Source: Bradyrhizobium sp. in8p8
Lineage (GTDB): Bacteria > Pseudomonadota > Alphaproteobacteria > Rhizobiales > Xanthobacteraceae
Reading direction: 5' to 3'
Assembly (NCBI RefSeq): GCF_000426845.1
Contig: NZ_AUGD01000001.1
Span: 768,001-832,000 of the forward strand
Length of the DNA stretch: 64,000 nt
Part shown: piece by piece, positions 7,426-19,129 of the stretch
How positions within the stretch are numbered: position 1 is the stretch's first letter
Layout of the letters: every line of letters starts with the position of its first letter
Translations under genes and position numbers: made by a program
Notes under the pieces: generated by a model
What the model was told of the DNA's origin: nothing
The model's database searches: none
What the model saw: the letters and a program-made list of their open reading frames with translations, nothing else

Positions 7426-8925
7426 TCAAATCTTCTGATTGTACTCGCCGACTTCGGGATGCGTGCGCAGCACGCTGTTCACCATCTCGAACATGTCGTG
7501 CATGCGCTGCTCGGAGACCGGGCTCTCGACCACGACGACGAGCTCGGGCTTGTTGGAGGACGCTCGCACCAGGCCCCAGCTGCCGTCCTCCACCGTGACG
7601 CGTACGCCATTGACGGTGACGAGATCACGGATCGCCTGTCCCCCGATCTTGGCGCCGCTCTCCTGCAAGCCCTCGAAGTGCTTCACCACCTTGTCGATGA
7701 CGCCGTATTTGACCTCGTCGGCGCAGTGCGGCGACATGGTCGGCGACGACCAGGTCTTCGGCAGCGCGTTCTTCAGGTCGGCCATCGACTTGCCGGGCGC
7801 GCGGTCGAGCATGTCGCAGATCGCGATCGCCGACACGAGGCCGTCGTCATAGCCGCGGCCATACGGCTTGTTGAAGAAGAAATGGCCGGATTTCTCGAAC
7901 CCCGCGAGCGCGCCCGTCTCGTTGGTGCGGCGCTTCATGTAGGAATGGCCGGTCTTCCAGTAGGCGGTCCTGGCGCCCTGCTCCTGCAGCACGGGATCGG
8001 TGATGAAGAGGCCGGTCGACTTCACGTCGACGATGAACTGCGCATCCTTGTGAATCGCGGACATGTCTCGCGCCAGCATCACGCCGACCTTGTCGGCGAA
8101 GATCTCTTCGCCGGTGTTGTCGACGACGCCGCAGCGGTCGCCGTCGCCGTCGAAGCCGAGGCCGACATCGGCGTTGTGATGCAGCACCGCGTCGCGGATC
8201 GCGTGCAGCATCTCCATGTCCTCGGGGTTCGGATTGTATTTCGGGAAGGTGTGGTCGAGCTCGGTGTCGAGCGGGATCACCTCGCAGCCGATCGCTTCCA
8301 GCACCTGCGGGGCGAACGCGCCGGCGGTGCCGTTGCCGCAGGCCGCGACCACCTTGAGCTTGCGCGTCAGCTTGGGACGGGAGGTGAGATCGGCGATGTA
8401 GCGCGCCGGATAGTTCTCGTGGAATTGGTAGGAGCCGCCGGCCTTGTTCTTGAACTCGGCGTTGAGAACGATCTCCTTGAGCCGCGTCATCTCGTCGGGG
8501 CCGAAGGTCAGCGGGCGGTTGGCGCCCATCTTCACGCCGGTCCAGCCATTGTCGTTGTGCGAGGCCGTGACCATGGCGACGCAGGGCACGTCGAGGTCGA
8601 ACTGCGCGAAATAGGCCATCGGAGTCACGGCGAGGCCGATATCGTGCACCTTGCACCCCGCCGCCATCAGGCCGGAGATCAGCGCATATTTGATCGACGC
8701 CGAATAGCCGCGGAAATCGTGCCCGGTGACGATCTCCTGACGGACGCCGAGCTCGGCGATCAGCGCGCCCAGCCCCATGCCGAGCGCCTGCACACCCATC
8801 AGGTTGATTTCCTTCTGGAACAACCAGCGCGCGTCGTATTCGCGAAAGCCCGTCGGCTTCACCATCGGCTCGGATTCGAAGGCGTAGGTGTTGGGCAACA
8901 ATACGGATTTCGGCTTCGGGAACAT
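7426..8925 (-). CDS. Phosphomannomutase/phosphoglucomutase
   Basis: Alpha-D-phosphohexomutase of 499 residues interconverting mannose-6-P/mannose-1-P and probably glucose-6-P/glucose-1-P, feeding nucleotide sugars for exopolysaccharide and LPS. The catalytic phosphoserine loop TASHNDNGW has Ser122; the metal loop DGDGDR is at 259-264; the sugar-binding GFEKSGHFFF and the phosphate-binding C-terminal loop RASSNKPE are present. It resembles AlgC/ManB types and is full length. The UDP-glucose dehydrogenase 3.4 kb away is a functional partner in sugar-nucleotide supply. Confidence 0.92.
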   Translation of the reverse strand: MFPKPKSVLLPNTYAFESEPMVKPTGFREYDARWLFQKEINLMGVQALGMGLGALIAELGVRQEIVTGHDFRGYSASIKYALISGLMAAGCKVHDIGLAVTPMAYFAQFDLDVPCVAMVTASHNDNGWTGVKMGANRPLTFGPDEMTRLKEIVLNAEFKNKAGGSYQFHENYPARYIADLTSRPKLTRKLKVVAACGNGTAGAFAPQVLEAIGCEVIPLDTELDHTFPKYNPNPEDMEMLHAIRDAVLHHNADVGLGFDGDGDRCGVVDNTGEEIFADKVGVMLARDMSAIHKDAQFIVDVKSTGLFITDPVLQEQGARTAYWKTGHSYMKRRTNETGALAGFEKSGHFFFNKPYGRGYDDGLVSAIAICDMLDRAPGKSMADLKNALPKTWSSPTMSPHCADEVKYGVIDKVVKHFEGLQESGAKIGGQAIRDLVTVNGVRVTVEDGSWGLVRASSNKPELVVVVESPVSEQRMHDMFEMVNSVLRTHPEVGEYNQKI

Positions 8926-9031
8926 TGAGACGTCTCGTGCAAAGGGGGCAGGATTTGCCGCAGCCTTAGCGAATGCCGGGCTGCAACGAAAGGCGGGAAT
9001 GAAGGCTTATGGCCGATAATTGCGGCAGTTT

Positions 9032-9051
9032 GGTAACGGAGAAACGTTACC
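9032..9051. repeat. Perfect 7-bp inverted repeat upstream of the phosphohexomutase
   Basis: GGTAACG and CGTTACC flank a six-base spacer (GAGAAA). It lies about 105 bases upstream of the phosphohexomutase start and 67 bases past the end of the aspartic protease gene, both on the minus strand. It could be an operator or a weak hairpin. There is no T run on either side. Confidence 0.4.
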
Positions 9052-9117
9052 GGGAGGGCGGCCGGAGCAAAGATATCTTCTTGAAATGGGCGGGCCGCGT
9101 GACAGCGTGGACTACGC

Positions 9118-9630
9118 TTACTGCTCCAGCACCATCTGGCCGTTGGCGTATTCGAAGCGCTTCAGGCGGGACAGGAAGGAGAGACCGAGCAGGTTCTCCG
9201 ACAGTGCTGCGTCAGGCAGCACCATGGCATCGACGTCGCGCACGACCAGGCCACCCACTTCGAGCATGGCGATGCGGGTGCGCGCGGCCTTGATGGTGCC
9301 GTTGGCGGTGGAGACGGTTGCGTTGTAGTCGCTGCGCGAGGGACGGAGGCCAAAGCGGGCTGCCGAACTCTCGTTCAATGCGACCACGGAAGCGCCGGTA
9401 TCGATCATGAAGCCGATGCGCTGGCCGTCGACCCGGCCCTCCGTCTGGAAATGACCGCGGCCGTCGCGCGGGATGCTGATGCTGCGGCCGCCGGCGGGCT
9501 CTGTGGCTGCAACGGCGACTGTCGTGCGCGGCACCGAGGTGGCGGATGCCGAGCTCATCTTGTCCGCCATCTGCGCCATGAAGGTGCCGAGGCCGATCAT
9601 GACGGCCGCGATGATCATAATGTTACGCAT
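9118..9630 (-). CDS. TIGR02281-like clan AA aspartic protease
   Basis: Protein of 170 residues with one N-terminal membrane anchor (residues 4-20), then a single retropepsin-like domain. The active motif is MIDTGASVVALN, and the later flap and hydrophobic-hydrophobic-Gly region reads NLLGLSFLSRL. Like retropepsins it should act as a homodimer, in the periplasm. The substrate is unknown. The family is widespread in alphaproteobacteria as single-domain membrane-tethered proteases. Confidence 0.88.
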   Translation of the reverse strand: MRNIMIIAAVMIGLGTFMAQMADKMSSASATSVPRTTVAVAATEPAGGRSISIPRDGRGHFQTEGRVDGQRIGFMIDTGASVVALNESSAARFGLRPSRSDYNATVSTANGTIKAARTRIAMLEVGGLVVRDVDAMVLPDAALSENLLGLSFLSRLKRFEYANGQMVLEQ

Positions 9631-9758
9631 TACACCACTTCCGAGCCGGAAAGCTCGATTTCACCACGCGACAGGCTCGGCCGCGAGCGAAGCCACGGCT
9701 GGGCCGATGCCATTTTGACGAAAAGGATGAGCGGACGGTTAATTCCAGGTGAGAGTTC

Positions 9759-12233
<2,475 letters not shown>

Positions 12234-12246
12234 GAAGTCATCCCGT

Positions 12247-12325
12247 CGTCATGCCCGACTCCGGGCATGACGTTCCTTCATCTGACAGCGAACATGACGT
12301 GGATGGCCGGGACAAACCCGGCCAT
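12247..12325. repeat. Pair of intergenic palindromes
   Basis: The first palindrome has arms CGTCATGCCCG and CGGGCATGACG with a four-base loop (12247-12272). The second has ATGGCCGGG and CCCGGCCAT with a five-base loop (12303-12325). Both resemble the dispersed GC palindromes elsewhere in this window. They lie between the ugd 3' end and the hrpB start and could fold in RNA as transcript ends. Confidence 0.7.
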
Positions 12326-12354
12326 GACCCATCTAGCGGATAACCCGTCTGCAA

Positions 12355-13671
12355 TCAGCCCTGCACAGGGGGCCGGCCGACGCTCTCGTACGTGAACCCG
12401 GCGGCTTCCATGTCTTCGGGGCGGTAGATGTTGCGGAGGTCGACGATGACGGGCTGCGCCATGGTCGCCTTCAGCCGGTCGAGGTCCAACGCACGGAACT
12501 GCACCCATTCGGTAACGATGACGAGCGCGTCGGCACCTTGCGCACAGGAATAGGCATCCTCGCAATAGGTGATGTTGGGCAGTTCGCCCTTGGCCTGCTC
12601 CATGCCGACGGGATCGAACGCCTTCACCTTCGCACCCATGTCGATCAGGCCGGTCACCAGCGGGATCGACGGCGCGTCGCGCATGTCGTCGGTGTCGGGC
12701 TTGAAGGTGAGGCCGAGCACCGCGATGGTCTTGCCGCGCAGCGAGCCGCCGAGCGCCTGGCTGACTTTCCGCGCCATCGCACGCTTGCGGTTCTCGTTGA
12801 CCGCCAGAACGGATTCCACGATGCGCAGGTTGACGTCGTAGTCCTGCGCGATCTTGATCAGCGCCTTGGTGTCCTTCGGGAAGCACGAGCCGCCGAAGCC
12901 GGGACCGGCATGCAGGAACTTGGTGCCGATGCGGTTGTCGAGACCGATGCCGCGCGCGACCTCCTGCACGTTGGCGCCGGCCTTTTCGGAGAGATCGGCG
13001 ATCTCGTTGATGAAGGTGATCTTGGTCGCCAGGAACGCGTTGGCGGCGTATTTGATCATCTCGGCGGTGCGGCGCGCGGTGAACATCAGCGGCGCCTGAT
13101 TCAGCGACAGCGGGCGGTAGATGTCGCCCATCACCTTGCGGCCGCGCTCGTCCGAAGTGCCGACCACGATGCGGTCGGGGAACTTGAAATCGCGGATCGC
13201 CGCGCCCTCGCGCAGGAATTCGGGGTTGGAGGCGACGACCACGTCAGCCTTGGGATTGGCTTCGCGGATGATCCGCTCGACCTCGTCGCCGGTGCCGACC
13301 GGGACAGTCGACTTCGTCACCACGACGGTGAAGCCTTGAAGCGACTGCGCGATCTCTTTTGCCGCGGCGTAGACGTAGGAGAGATCGGCATGGCCGTCGC
13401 CGCGGCGCGAGGGCGTGCCGACCGCGATGAACACAGCATCGGCATCCGCCACCGGCTTGGTCAGGTCGGTGGTGAAATCGAGCCGCTTGGCTCTGACATT
13501 GTTCGCCACCAGCTCGTCGAGGCCGGGCTCGTAGATCGGGATCTCGCCGCGATGGAGCGCCGCGATCTTCTTCTCGTCCTTGTCGACGCAGATGACGTCG
13601 TGGCCGAAATCCGCAAAGCAGGCCCCGGACACCAGCCCCACATAACCCGTGCCGATCATCGCAATGCGCAT
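12355..13671 (-). CDS. UDP-glucose 6-dehydrogenase
   Basis: Protein of 438 residues oxidising UDP-glucose to UDP-glucuronate with two NAD, a precursor for acidic polysaccharides. The N-terminal Rossmann motif is MIGTGYVGLVSG. The catalytic cysteine C263 lies in GFGGSCFPKDT; the central helix and C-terminal Rossmann domain (VLGLTFKPDTDDMRDAPS) are intact. Symbols such as ugd, udg or rkpK are used for this family. The neighbouring genes are not polysaccharide polymerases, but a phosphohexomutase and an acyltransferase lie nearby. Confidence 0.95.
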   Translation of the reverse strand: MRIAMIGTGYVGLVSGACFADFGHDVICVDKDEKKIAALHRGEIPIYEPGLDELVANNVRAKRLDFTTDLTKPVADADAVFIAVGTPSRRGDGHADLSYVYAAAKEIAQSLQGFTVVVTKSTVPVGTGDEVERIIREANPKADVVVASNPEFLREGAAIRDFKFPDRIVVGTSDERGRKVMGDIYRPLSLNQAPLMFTARRTAEMIKYAANAFLATKITFINEIADLSEKAGANVQEVARGIGLDNRIGTKFLHAGPGFGGSCFPKDTKALIKIAQDYDVNLRIVESVLAVNENRKRAMARKVSQALGGSLRGKTIAVLGLTFKPDTDDMRDAPSIPLVTGLIDMGAKVKAFDPVGMEQAKGELPNITYCEDAYSCAQGADALVIVTEWVQFRALDLDRLKATMAQPVIVDLRNIYRPEDMEAAGFTYESVGRPPVQG

Positions 13672-13873
13672 GAAAAATCCAGTTCCAGCTTGGTTAACGA
13701 AAGCCCAACTCGGCCAATTCGGGGCGGTTTAGCATTTTCCAGAGCTCATGGAACAGTCCGCATGCAAAAACCGGCCCGCGATTTGAACCGGTAAAGAAGT
13801 CGGAAACCACTGGGCTCCAAACTGCCCCGCGACCACACAGGGACGGGCGGGCGGCGCCTCAAATAGGGACACC

Positions 13874-14938
13874 ATGACACGATCGGGCACAATCGGCGGC
13901 GCCGGGCTCACAGCCTCTTCTGCCGCGCGTGTCGACTGGGTCGACTACGCCAAGGGCATCTGCATCGTCATGGTGGTGATGATGCATTCGGTGCTGGGGG
14001 TCGAGCTTGCCGCCGGGCAGACCGGCTTCATGCATGTCGCCGTGGCCTTCGCAAAGCCGTTCCGGATGCCGGACTTCTTCCTGATTTCGGGGCTGTTCCT
14101 GTCTCTGGTGATCAATCGGGACTGGCGAACCTATCTCGACCGCAAGGTAGTGCATTTCGCCTATTTCTATGTCGTCTGGGTGACAATTCAGTTCGGCTTC
14201 AAGGCGCCGGCCTTTGCCGCGGAGACCGGCTGGCCCGCCGTTGGCGTCCTGTACCTTGAATCCTTCATCGAGCCGTTCGGCACGCTGTGGTTCATCTATC
14301 TGCTGCCGATCTTCTTCGTCGTCACGAAACTGACACGAAAAGCTCCGCCGCTCGCGATCTGGCTTCTCGCCGCCGCGCTGGAGACCGCCCGCATCAACAC
14401 CGGCTGGACCGTCATCGACGAATTCTGCTCGCGCTTCGTCTATTTCTATTCAGGTTATCTGTTCGCGCCTTACGTGTTCGCCCTGTCGGATCGCGCGCGC
14501 AGCCATCCGGGTCTCGCACTTGCGGCGCTCGCGATCTGGGCGCTGGTCAATGCCGGCCTGGTCGCGTGGGGCGCCAGCGAGTGGGCGATCGTCTCTCTCG
14601 TGCTCGGCTTCGCCGGCGCATGTGCCATCATCGCGACCGGCACGCTCCTGGCGCGCGCGCAATGGCTGAGCTTCCTCCGCTTCTGCGGCGAGCATTCGAT
14701 CGTGATCTATCTCGCCTTCTTCCTGCCGATGGCGGCGACGCGGACGCTGCTGCTGCGCACGGGCGTCATCCCTGACATCGGCACGGTGTCGCTGATCGTC
14801 ACCATCGCAGGCGTGCTCGGAGCGCTGGCGATCTGGCGCGTGGCGCTGCGTTTCAATGTGCGCTTCCTGTTCGAGCGGCCCGATGCGTTCTGGATCGCGC
14901 CGAAGAAGGTCGGCGTGCGGTTGCAGCCGGCGGAGTAG
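13874..14938 (+). CDS. Acyltransferase family (type 3) membrane protein
   Basis: Integral membrane protein of 354 residues with about ten hydrophobic segments. It begins with the family signature: VDWVDYAKGICIVMVVMMHS, in which the histidine of the MMHS segment is the conserved catalytic position. Members O-acetylate or acylate polysaccharides, LPS or other surface sugars (OafA/NodX type). It is divergent from UDP-glucose dehydrogenase over a 202-base spacer in which I see no distinct element. The substrate is not predictable. Confidence 0.88.
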   Translation: MTRSGTIGGAGLTASSAARVDWVDYAKGICIVMVVMMHSVLGVELAAGQTGFMHVAVAFAKPFRMPDFFLISGLFLSLVINRDWRTYLDRKVVHFAYFYVVWVTIQFGFKAPAFAAETGWPAVGVLYLESFIEPFGTLWFIYLLPIFFVVTKLTRKAPPLAIWLLAAALETARINTGWTVIDEFCSRFVYFYSGYLFAPYVFALSDRARSHPGLALAALAIWALVNAGLVAWGASEWAIVSLVLGFAGACAIIATGTLLARAQWLSFLRFCGEHSIVIYLAFFLPMAATRTLLLRTGVIPDIGTVSLIVTIAGVLGALAIWRVALRFNVRFLFERPDAFWIAPKKVGVRLQPAE

Positions 14939-14944
14939 CCGGTG

Positions 14945-15057
14945 TCGTCGCCCGGCTTGACCGGGGCGACCAGTCCGCCGAGACGTCAGTGGTTGGGCCA
15001 GGAAGCCGCGGCGTACTGGATTCCCTGCTTTCGCGGGAATGACAGTGGGGATAGTCG
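14945..15057. repeat. Dispersed intergenic repeat upstream of polA
   Basis: A palindrome GTCGCCCGG/CCGGGGCGAC (14947-14970) is followed by a segment of the form GTACTGGATTCCCTGCTTTC and a short GCGGGAATGAC tail, a layout typical of repeats dispersed in Bradyrhizobium genomes. An in-frame upstream extension of polA would have to read through it, which argues against an early start for that gene. Confidence 0.6.
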
Positions 15058-15124
15058 CGCAACCGACCCAAAATTCGCGCTTCCCAGGCTGTCAATGCCC
15101 GCAAAAATTCATACATTGCGGCCC

Positions 15125-18100
15125 ATGCCCAAGACCTCGCCCGAGACCTCGCCGAAGACATCCCCGAAGACCAGCGCCAAAGCTGACACCAAGGCCGCGT
15201 CCAAAGTCGCCGCCGATACCAAGCCCGCCGCGACAGCCCCTGCCAAACCGGTGGCCTCGAAGGCGGCAGGCAAGGGCGACCACGTCTTCCTCGTCGACGG
15301 TTCCTCCTACATCTTCCGCGCCTATCACGCGCTGCCGCCGCTGAACCGCAAATCCGACGGCCTTCAGGTCAACGCCGTGCTGGGCTTCTGCAACATGCTG
15401 TGGAAGCTGCTCCGCGAGATGCCGGAGGACAATCGGCCGACGCATCTGGCGATCGTTTTCGACAAGTCGGAGATCACGTTCCGCAACAAGATCTATCCGG
15501 ACTACAAGGCGCACCGGCCGCCGGCCCCTGACGATCTCATCCCGCAATTCGCGCTGATCCGCGAGGCTGTGCGCGCCTTCGATCTGCCCTGCCTGGAACA
15601 GACCGGCTTCGAGGCCGACGATCTCATCGCGACCTATGTGCGACAGGCCTGCGAGCGCGGCGCCAGCGCCACCATCGTCTCGTCAGACAAGGATCTGATG
15701 CAGCTCGTCACCGACTGCGTCACCATGTACGACACCATGAAGGACCGTCGCATCGGCATCCCCGAGGTGATCGAGAAATTCGGCGTGCCGCCGAACAAGG
15801 TCGTCGAGGTGCAGGCGCTCGCGGGCGATTCCACTGACAACGTGCCCGGCGTGCCCGGCATCGGCATCAAGACCGCGGCGCAGCTGATCACCGAATACGG
15901 CGATCTCGATCAATTGTTGTTCCGCGCCGGCGAGATCAAGCAGCCCAAGCGACGCGAGGCGCTGCTGGAGAATGCGGAGAAGGCGCGGATCTCGCGACAG
16001 CTCGTGCTGCTCGACGACAAGGTCGATCTCGAGGTGCCGCTGGACGACCTCGCGGTGCACGAGCCCGATGCGCGCAAGCTGATCGCCTTCCTCAAGGCGA
16101 TGGAATTCACGACGCTGACGCGGCGCGTCGCGGAGTATGCGCAGATCGATCCCGCCAATGTCGACGCCGACCCCGGCTATGCCAGCGGCGCCAGCGTGTT
16201 CACAACGCTGCCGCCCTCGGACGTCGTGCCCGCACCAGGCACGGGAACCCCGGCGCGGGCCCGACCGAATGAACCAAACAAATCGGCCGGCAAGGAGGAC
16301 AAGGCTGCGAGCCTGAAGGGTGCACCGATCTCGCTCGCCGCCGCGCGCGAGGAAGCGCTGCGCAAGCTTCCGGTCGATCGCAGCAAATACCAGACCATCA
16401 AGACGCTCAAGGAGCTCAACGCCTTCATCGCGCGCGTCCATGATGCCGGGCAAGTCGCGATCGAGACGAGAGCGAACTCGATCGATCCGATGCAGGCCGA
16501 TCTTTGCGGCATCGCGCTGGCGCTGGCGCCGAACGATGCCTGCTATGTGCCGCTGGCGCACAAGCAGTCCGGCGGCGGCGCCGGCCTGTTCGATGCGGGC
16601 CTTGCGCCGGACCAGATCAGGCACACTGATGCCATCGAAGCGCTGCGGCCGGTGCTGGAATCATCAGGCATCCTCAAGATCGGCTTCGACGTCAAGTTCA
16701 CGGCCGTGATGCTGGCACAGCACGGCATCACGCTGCGCAACATCGACGATGCGCTGCTGATCTCCTACGTGCTCGATGCCGGCCGCGGCTCGCACGCACT
16801 GGTATCGCTGTCCGAGCGCTGGTTCGGCCATGCCATGCTGAAGGAAAGCGAGCTGCTCGGCAGCGGCAAGGGCAAGATCACCTTCGACCAGGTGCCGATC
16901 GACAAGGCCGCACCGCTTTCGGCCGAAGGCGTCGACGTCGCCTTGCGCGTCTGGCGCGTGCTGAAGCCGCGGCTGGTCGCCGAGCACATGACCGCCGTCT
17001 ACGAGACCCTGGAACGGCCGCTGGTGTCGGTGCTCGCCCGCATGGAGCGCCGCGGCATCTCGATCGACCGCCAGGTGCTGTCGCGCCTGTCCGGCGACTT
17101 TGCCCAGACCGCGGCCCGTGTCGAAGCCGAGATCCAGGAGATCGCGGGCGAGCCGGTCAATGTCGGCAGCCCCAAGCAGATCGGCGACATCCTGTTCGGC
17201 AAGATGGGATTGCCAGGGGGCACCAAGACGAAAACCGGCGCATGGTCGACCACCGCGCAGGTGCTCGACGAACTCGCCGAGCAGGGCCACGACTTCCCGA
17301 AGAAGATCTTGGAGTGGCGCCAGGTCTCGAAGCTGAAATCGACCTACACCGACGCGCTGCCCACTTACGTCAATCCGCAGACACATCGCGTGCATACGAC
17401 CTACGCGCTGGCCGCGACCACGACGGGACGATTGTCGTCGAATGAGCCGAATTTGCAGAACATCCCCGTGCGCACCGAGGACGGCCGCAAGATCCGCCGC
17501 GCCTTCATCGCCACGCCGGGACACAAGCTGGTCTCCGCGGATTATTCGCAGATTGAGTTGCGTCTGCTCGCGGAGATCGCCGACATTCCCGTGCTGAAGC
17601 AGGCGTTCCGCGACGGGCTGGACATTCACGCCATGACGGCATCGGAAATGTTCGGCGTTCCGATCAAGGGCATGCCGAGCGAGATCCGGCGCCGCGCCAA
17701 GGCGATCAATTTCGGCATCATCTACGGCATCTCGGCCTTCGGTCTGGCCAACCAGCTCGGCATCGCGCGCGAGGAAGCCTCCGCCTATATCAAGAAATAT
17801 TTCGAGCGCTTCCCCGGCATCCGCGCCTATATGGACGAGACGCGCGACTTCTGCCGCAGCCACGGCTACGTCACGACGCTGTTCGGCCGCAAGTGCCACT
17901 ACCCCGACATCAAGGCCTCCAACGCCTCGGTGCGTGCCTTCAACGAGCGCGCCGCAATCAACGCACGGCTCCAGGGCACCGCGGCCGACATCATCCGCCG
18001 CGCCATGACGCGCGTGGAGGACGCGCTGGCCGAGAAGAAGCTGTCGGCGCAGATGCTTTTGCAGGTGCATGACGAACTGATCTTCGAGGTGCCAGACGCC

Positions 18101-18226
18101 GAGGTCGAGGCGACGCTCCCTGTCGTGCAGCGCGTGATGCAGGACGCGCCGTTCCCGGCCGTGCTGCTCTCGGTGCCGTTGCATGTCGACGCGCGCGCCG
18201 CCAACAATTGGGACGAGGCGCACTAG
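15125..18226 (+). CDS. polA: DNA polymerase I, apparently without proofreading residues
   Basis: Repair and Okazaki-fragment polymerase of 1033 residues from ATG 15125 (MPKTSPETS); ATG 15095 is an alternative. A Lys/Ala/Pro-rich tail of about 50 residues precedes the 5' nuclease domain (HVFLVDGSSYIFRAYHA, GFEADDLIATY, VSSDKDLMQL). The polymerase domain is canonical (motif A SADYSQIELRLLAEI, motif B RRRAKAINFGIIYG, motif C LQVHDELIFEV). The 3'-5' exonuclease domain is present by length, but its acids are replaced: E447 and R449 where the DTE motif is expected, T526 in motif II and G602 in motif III. The 5' nuclease and polymerase look active; proofreading looks lost. Confidence 0.96.
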   Translation: MPKTSPETSPKTSPKTSAKADTKAASKVAADTKPAATAPAKPVASKAAGKGDHVFLVDGSSYIFRAYHALPPLNRKSDGLQVNAVLGFCNMLWKLLREMPEDNRPTHLAIVFDKSEITFRNKIYPDYKAHRPPAPDDLIPQFALIREAVRAFDLPCLEQTGFEADDLIATYVRQACERGASATIVSSDKDLMQLVTDCVTMYDTMKDRRIGIPEVIEKFGVPPNKVVEVQALAGDSTDNVPGVPGIGIKTAAQLITEYGDLDQLLFRAGEIKQPKRREALLENAEKARISRQLVLLDDKVDLEVPLDDLAVHEPDARKLIAFLKAMEFTTLTRRVAEYAQIDPANVDADPGYASGASVFTTLPPSDVVPAPGTGTPARARPNEPNKSAGKEDKAASLKGAPISLAAAREEALRKLPVDRSKYQTIKTLKELNAFIARVHDAGQVAIETRANSIDPMQADLCGIALALAPNDACYVPLAHKQSGGGAGLFDAGLAPDQIRHTDAIEALRPVLESSGILKIGFDVKFTAVMLAQHGITLRNIDDALLISYVLDAGRGSHALVSLSERWFGHAMLKESELLGSGKGKITFDQVPIDKAAPLSAEGVDVALRVWRVLKPRLVAEHMTAVYETLERPLVSVLARMERRGISIDRQVLSRLSGDFAQTAARVEAEIQEIAGEPVNVGSPKQIGDILFGKMGLPGGTKTKTGAWSTTAQVLDELAEQGHDFPKKILEWRQVSKLKSTYTDALPTYVNPQTHRVHTTYALAATTTGRLSSNEPNLQNIPVRTEDGRKIRRAFIATPGHKLVSADYSQIELRLLAEIADIPVLKQAFRDGLDIHAMTASEMFGVPIKGMPSEIRRRAKAINFGIIYGISAFGLANQLGIAREEASAYIKKYFERFPGIRAYMDETRDFCRSHGYVTTLFGRKCHYPDIKASNASVRAFNERAAINARLQGTAADIIRRAMTRVEDALAEKKLSAQMLLQVHDELIFEVPDAEVEATLPVVQRVMQDAPFPAVLLSVPLHVDARAANNWDEAH

Positions 18227-18240
18227 CGCTCTCTCTTCAC

Positions 18241-18365
18241 CTCTCCCCGCGTGCGGGGAGAGCCGGATCGTTCTTGAGATCCGGGTGAGGGGTACAGGTC
18301 TCGCGTCAATCCCTCCCGGGAATAGCCCCTCACCCCAGCCCTCTCCCCGCAAGTGCGGGGGGAGG
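18241..18365. repeat. Two GC palindromes between polA and the LysE gene
   Basis: A perfect palindrome CTCTCCCCGC-GT-GCGGGGAGAG lies at 18241-18262, and a second near-copy with spacer AAGT at 18341-18364. The two face each other across about 80 bases that contain related CTCACCC/GGGTGAG pieces, giving an element of about 125 bases. The first begins 15 bases past the polA stop and could end its transcript. Confidence 0.75.
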
Positions 18366-18473
18366 GAGCGCAGTGAGCGCGTGGCGAGAACCTAATTGTC
18401 CTCCGAGCAATTGCGCGGTGGTGTCAGTGTTCCGCGCATATTAGAGCTGGTGCATCTCCCGCACGGTTCACCC

Positions 18474-19109
18474 ATGCCCCACACCTCCGCGCTGCTCGGC
18501 TTCGCTCTCGTCTCCCTTGGCCTCGTGCTCACGCCCGGGCCGAACATGATCTATCTGATCTCGCGCTCGATCACGCAAGGCGCCGCGGCGGGCATCGTCT
18601 CGCTCGGCGGCGTCGCGCTCGGCTTCGTGTTCTACATGCTGTGCGCCGCGTTCGGCATCACGGCGCTGCTGCTCGCCATTCCCTTCGCCTATGACGCGCT
18701 GCGCTTTGCCGGCGCCGCCTATCTGCTGTGGCTCGCTTGGCAGGCGGTGAAGCCGGGCGGGCGTTCGCCGTTCCAGGTCAGAAAGCTCGCGGTCGACAGC
18801 CCGCGCAAATTGTTCGCCATGGGCTTCGTCACCAACCTGCTCAACCCAAAGATCGCGATGCTGTATCTGGCGCTGCTGCCGCAATTCATCGATCCCTCCG
18901 CCGGCAGCGTGCTGGCGCAGTCGCTGGTGCTCGGGGCCATCCAGATCGCGATCAGCGTCAGCGTGAATGCGATGATCGCGCTCGCGGCAGGATCAATCGC
19001 ACTGTTCCTGGCGACGCGGCCGAGCTGGATGCTGGTGCAGCGCTGGCTGATGGGCACGGTGCTGGCCGGGCTCGCGGTGCGGATGGCGGTCGAAGCGAAG
19101 AAGGTGTAG
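18474..19109 (+). CDS. LysE/RhtB family amino-acid exporter
   Basis: Membrane protein of 211 residues with about six hydrophobic segments. The family signature at the first segment reads GLVLTPGPNMIYLISRS, and NPKIAMLYLALLPQFI follows in the middle. The start is ATG 18474 (MPHTSALLGF); an in-frame upstream extension would be hydrophilic and poorly supported. The family exports amino acids or related small molecules; the substrate is unknown here. It is followed by a long inverted-repeat element. Confidence 0.9.
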   Translation: MPHTSALLGFALVSLGLVLTPGPNMIYLISRSITQGAAAGIVSLGGVALGFVFYMLCAAFGITALLLAIPFAYDALRFAGAAYLLWLAWQAVKPGGRSPFQVRKLAVDSPRKLFAMGFVTNLLNPKIAMLYLALLPQFIDPSAGSVLAQSLVLGAIQIAISVSVNAMIALAAGSIALFLATRPSWMLVQRWLMGTVLAGLAVRMAVEAKKV

Positions 19110-19129
19110 CGGAGGCCGCGATCACACCC

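Noticed and set aside
7180..8928. 582-codon plus-strand frame opposite the phosphohexomutase
   Set aside because: Shadow of a catalytic-motif-complete gene on the other strand.
14942..15094. Earlier in-frame start for polA
   Set aside because: It would translate a repeat element, with no ribosome site; homologues start near MPKTS.
16664..18352. 562-codon minus-strand frame opposite polA
   Set aside because: Antisense to the conserved polymerase domain; no start signal or family match.
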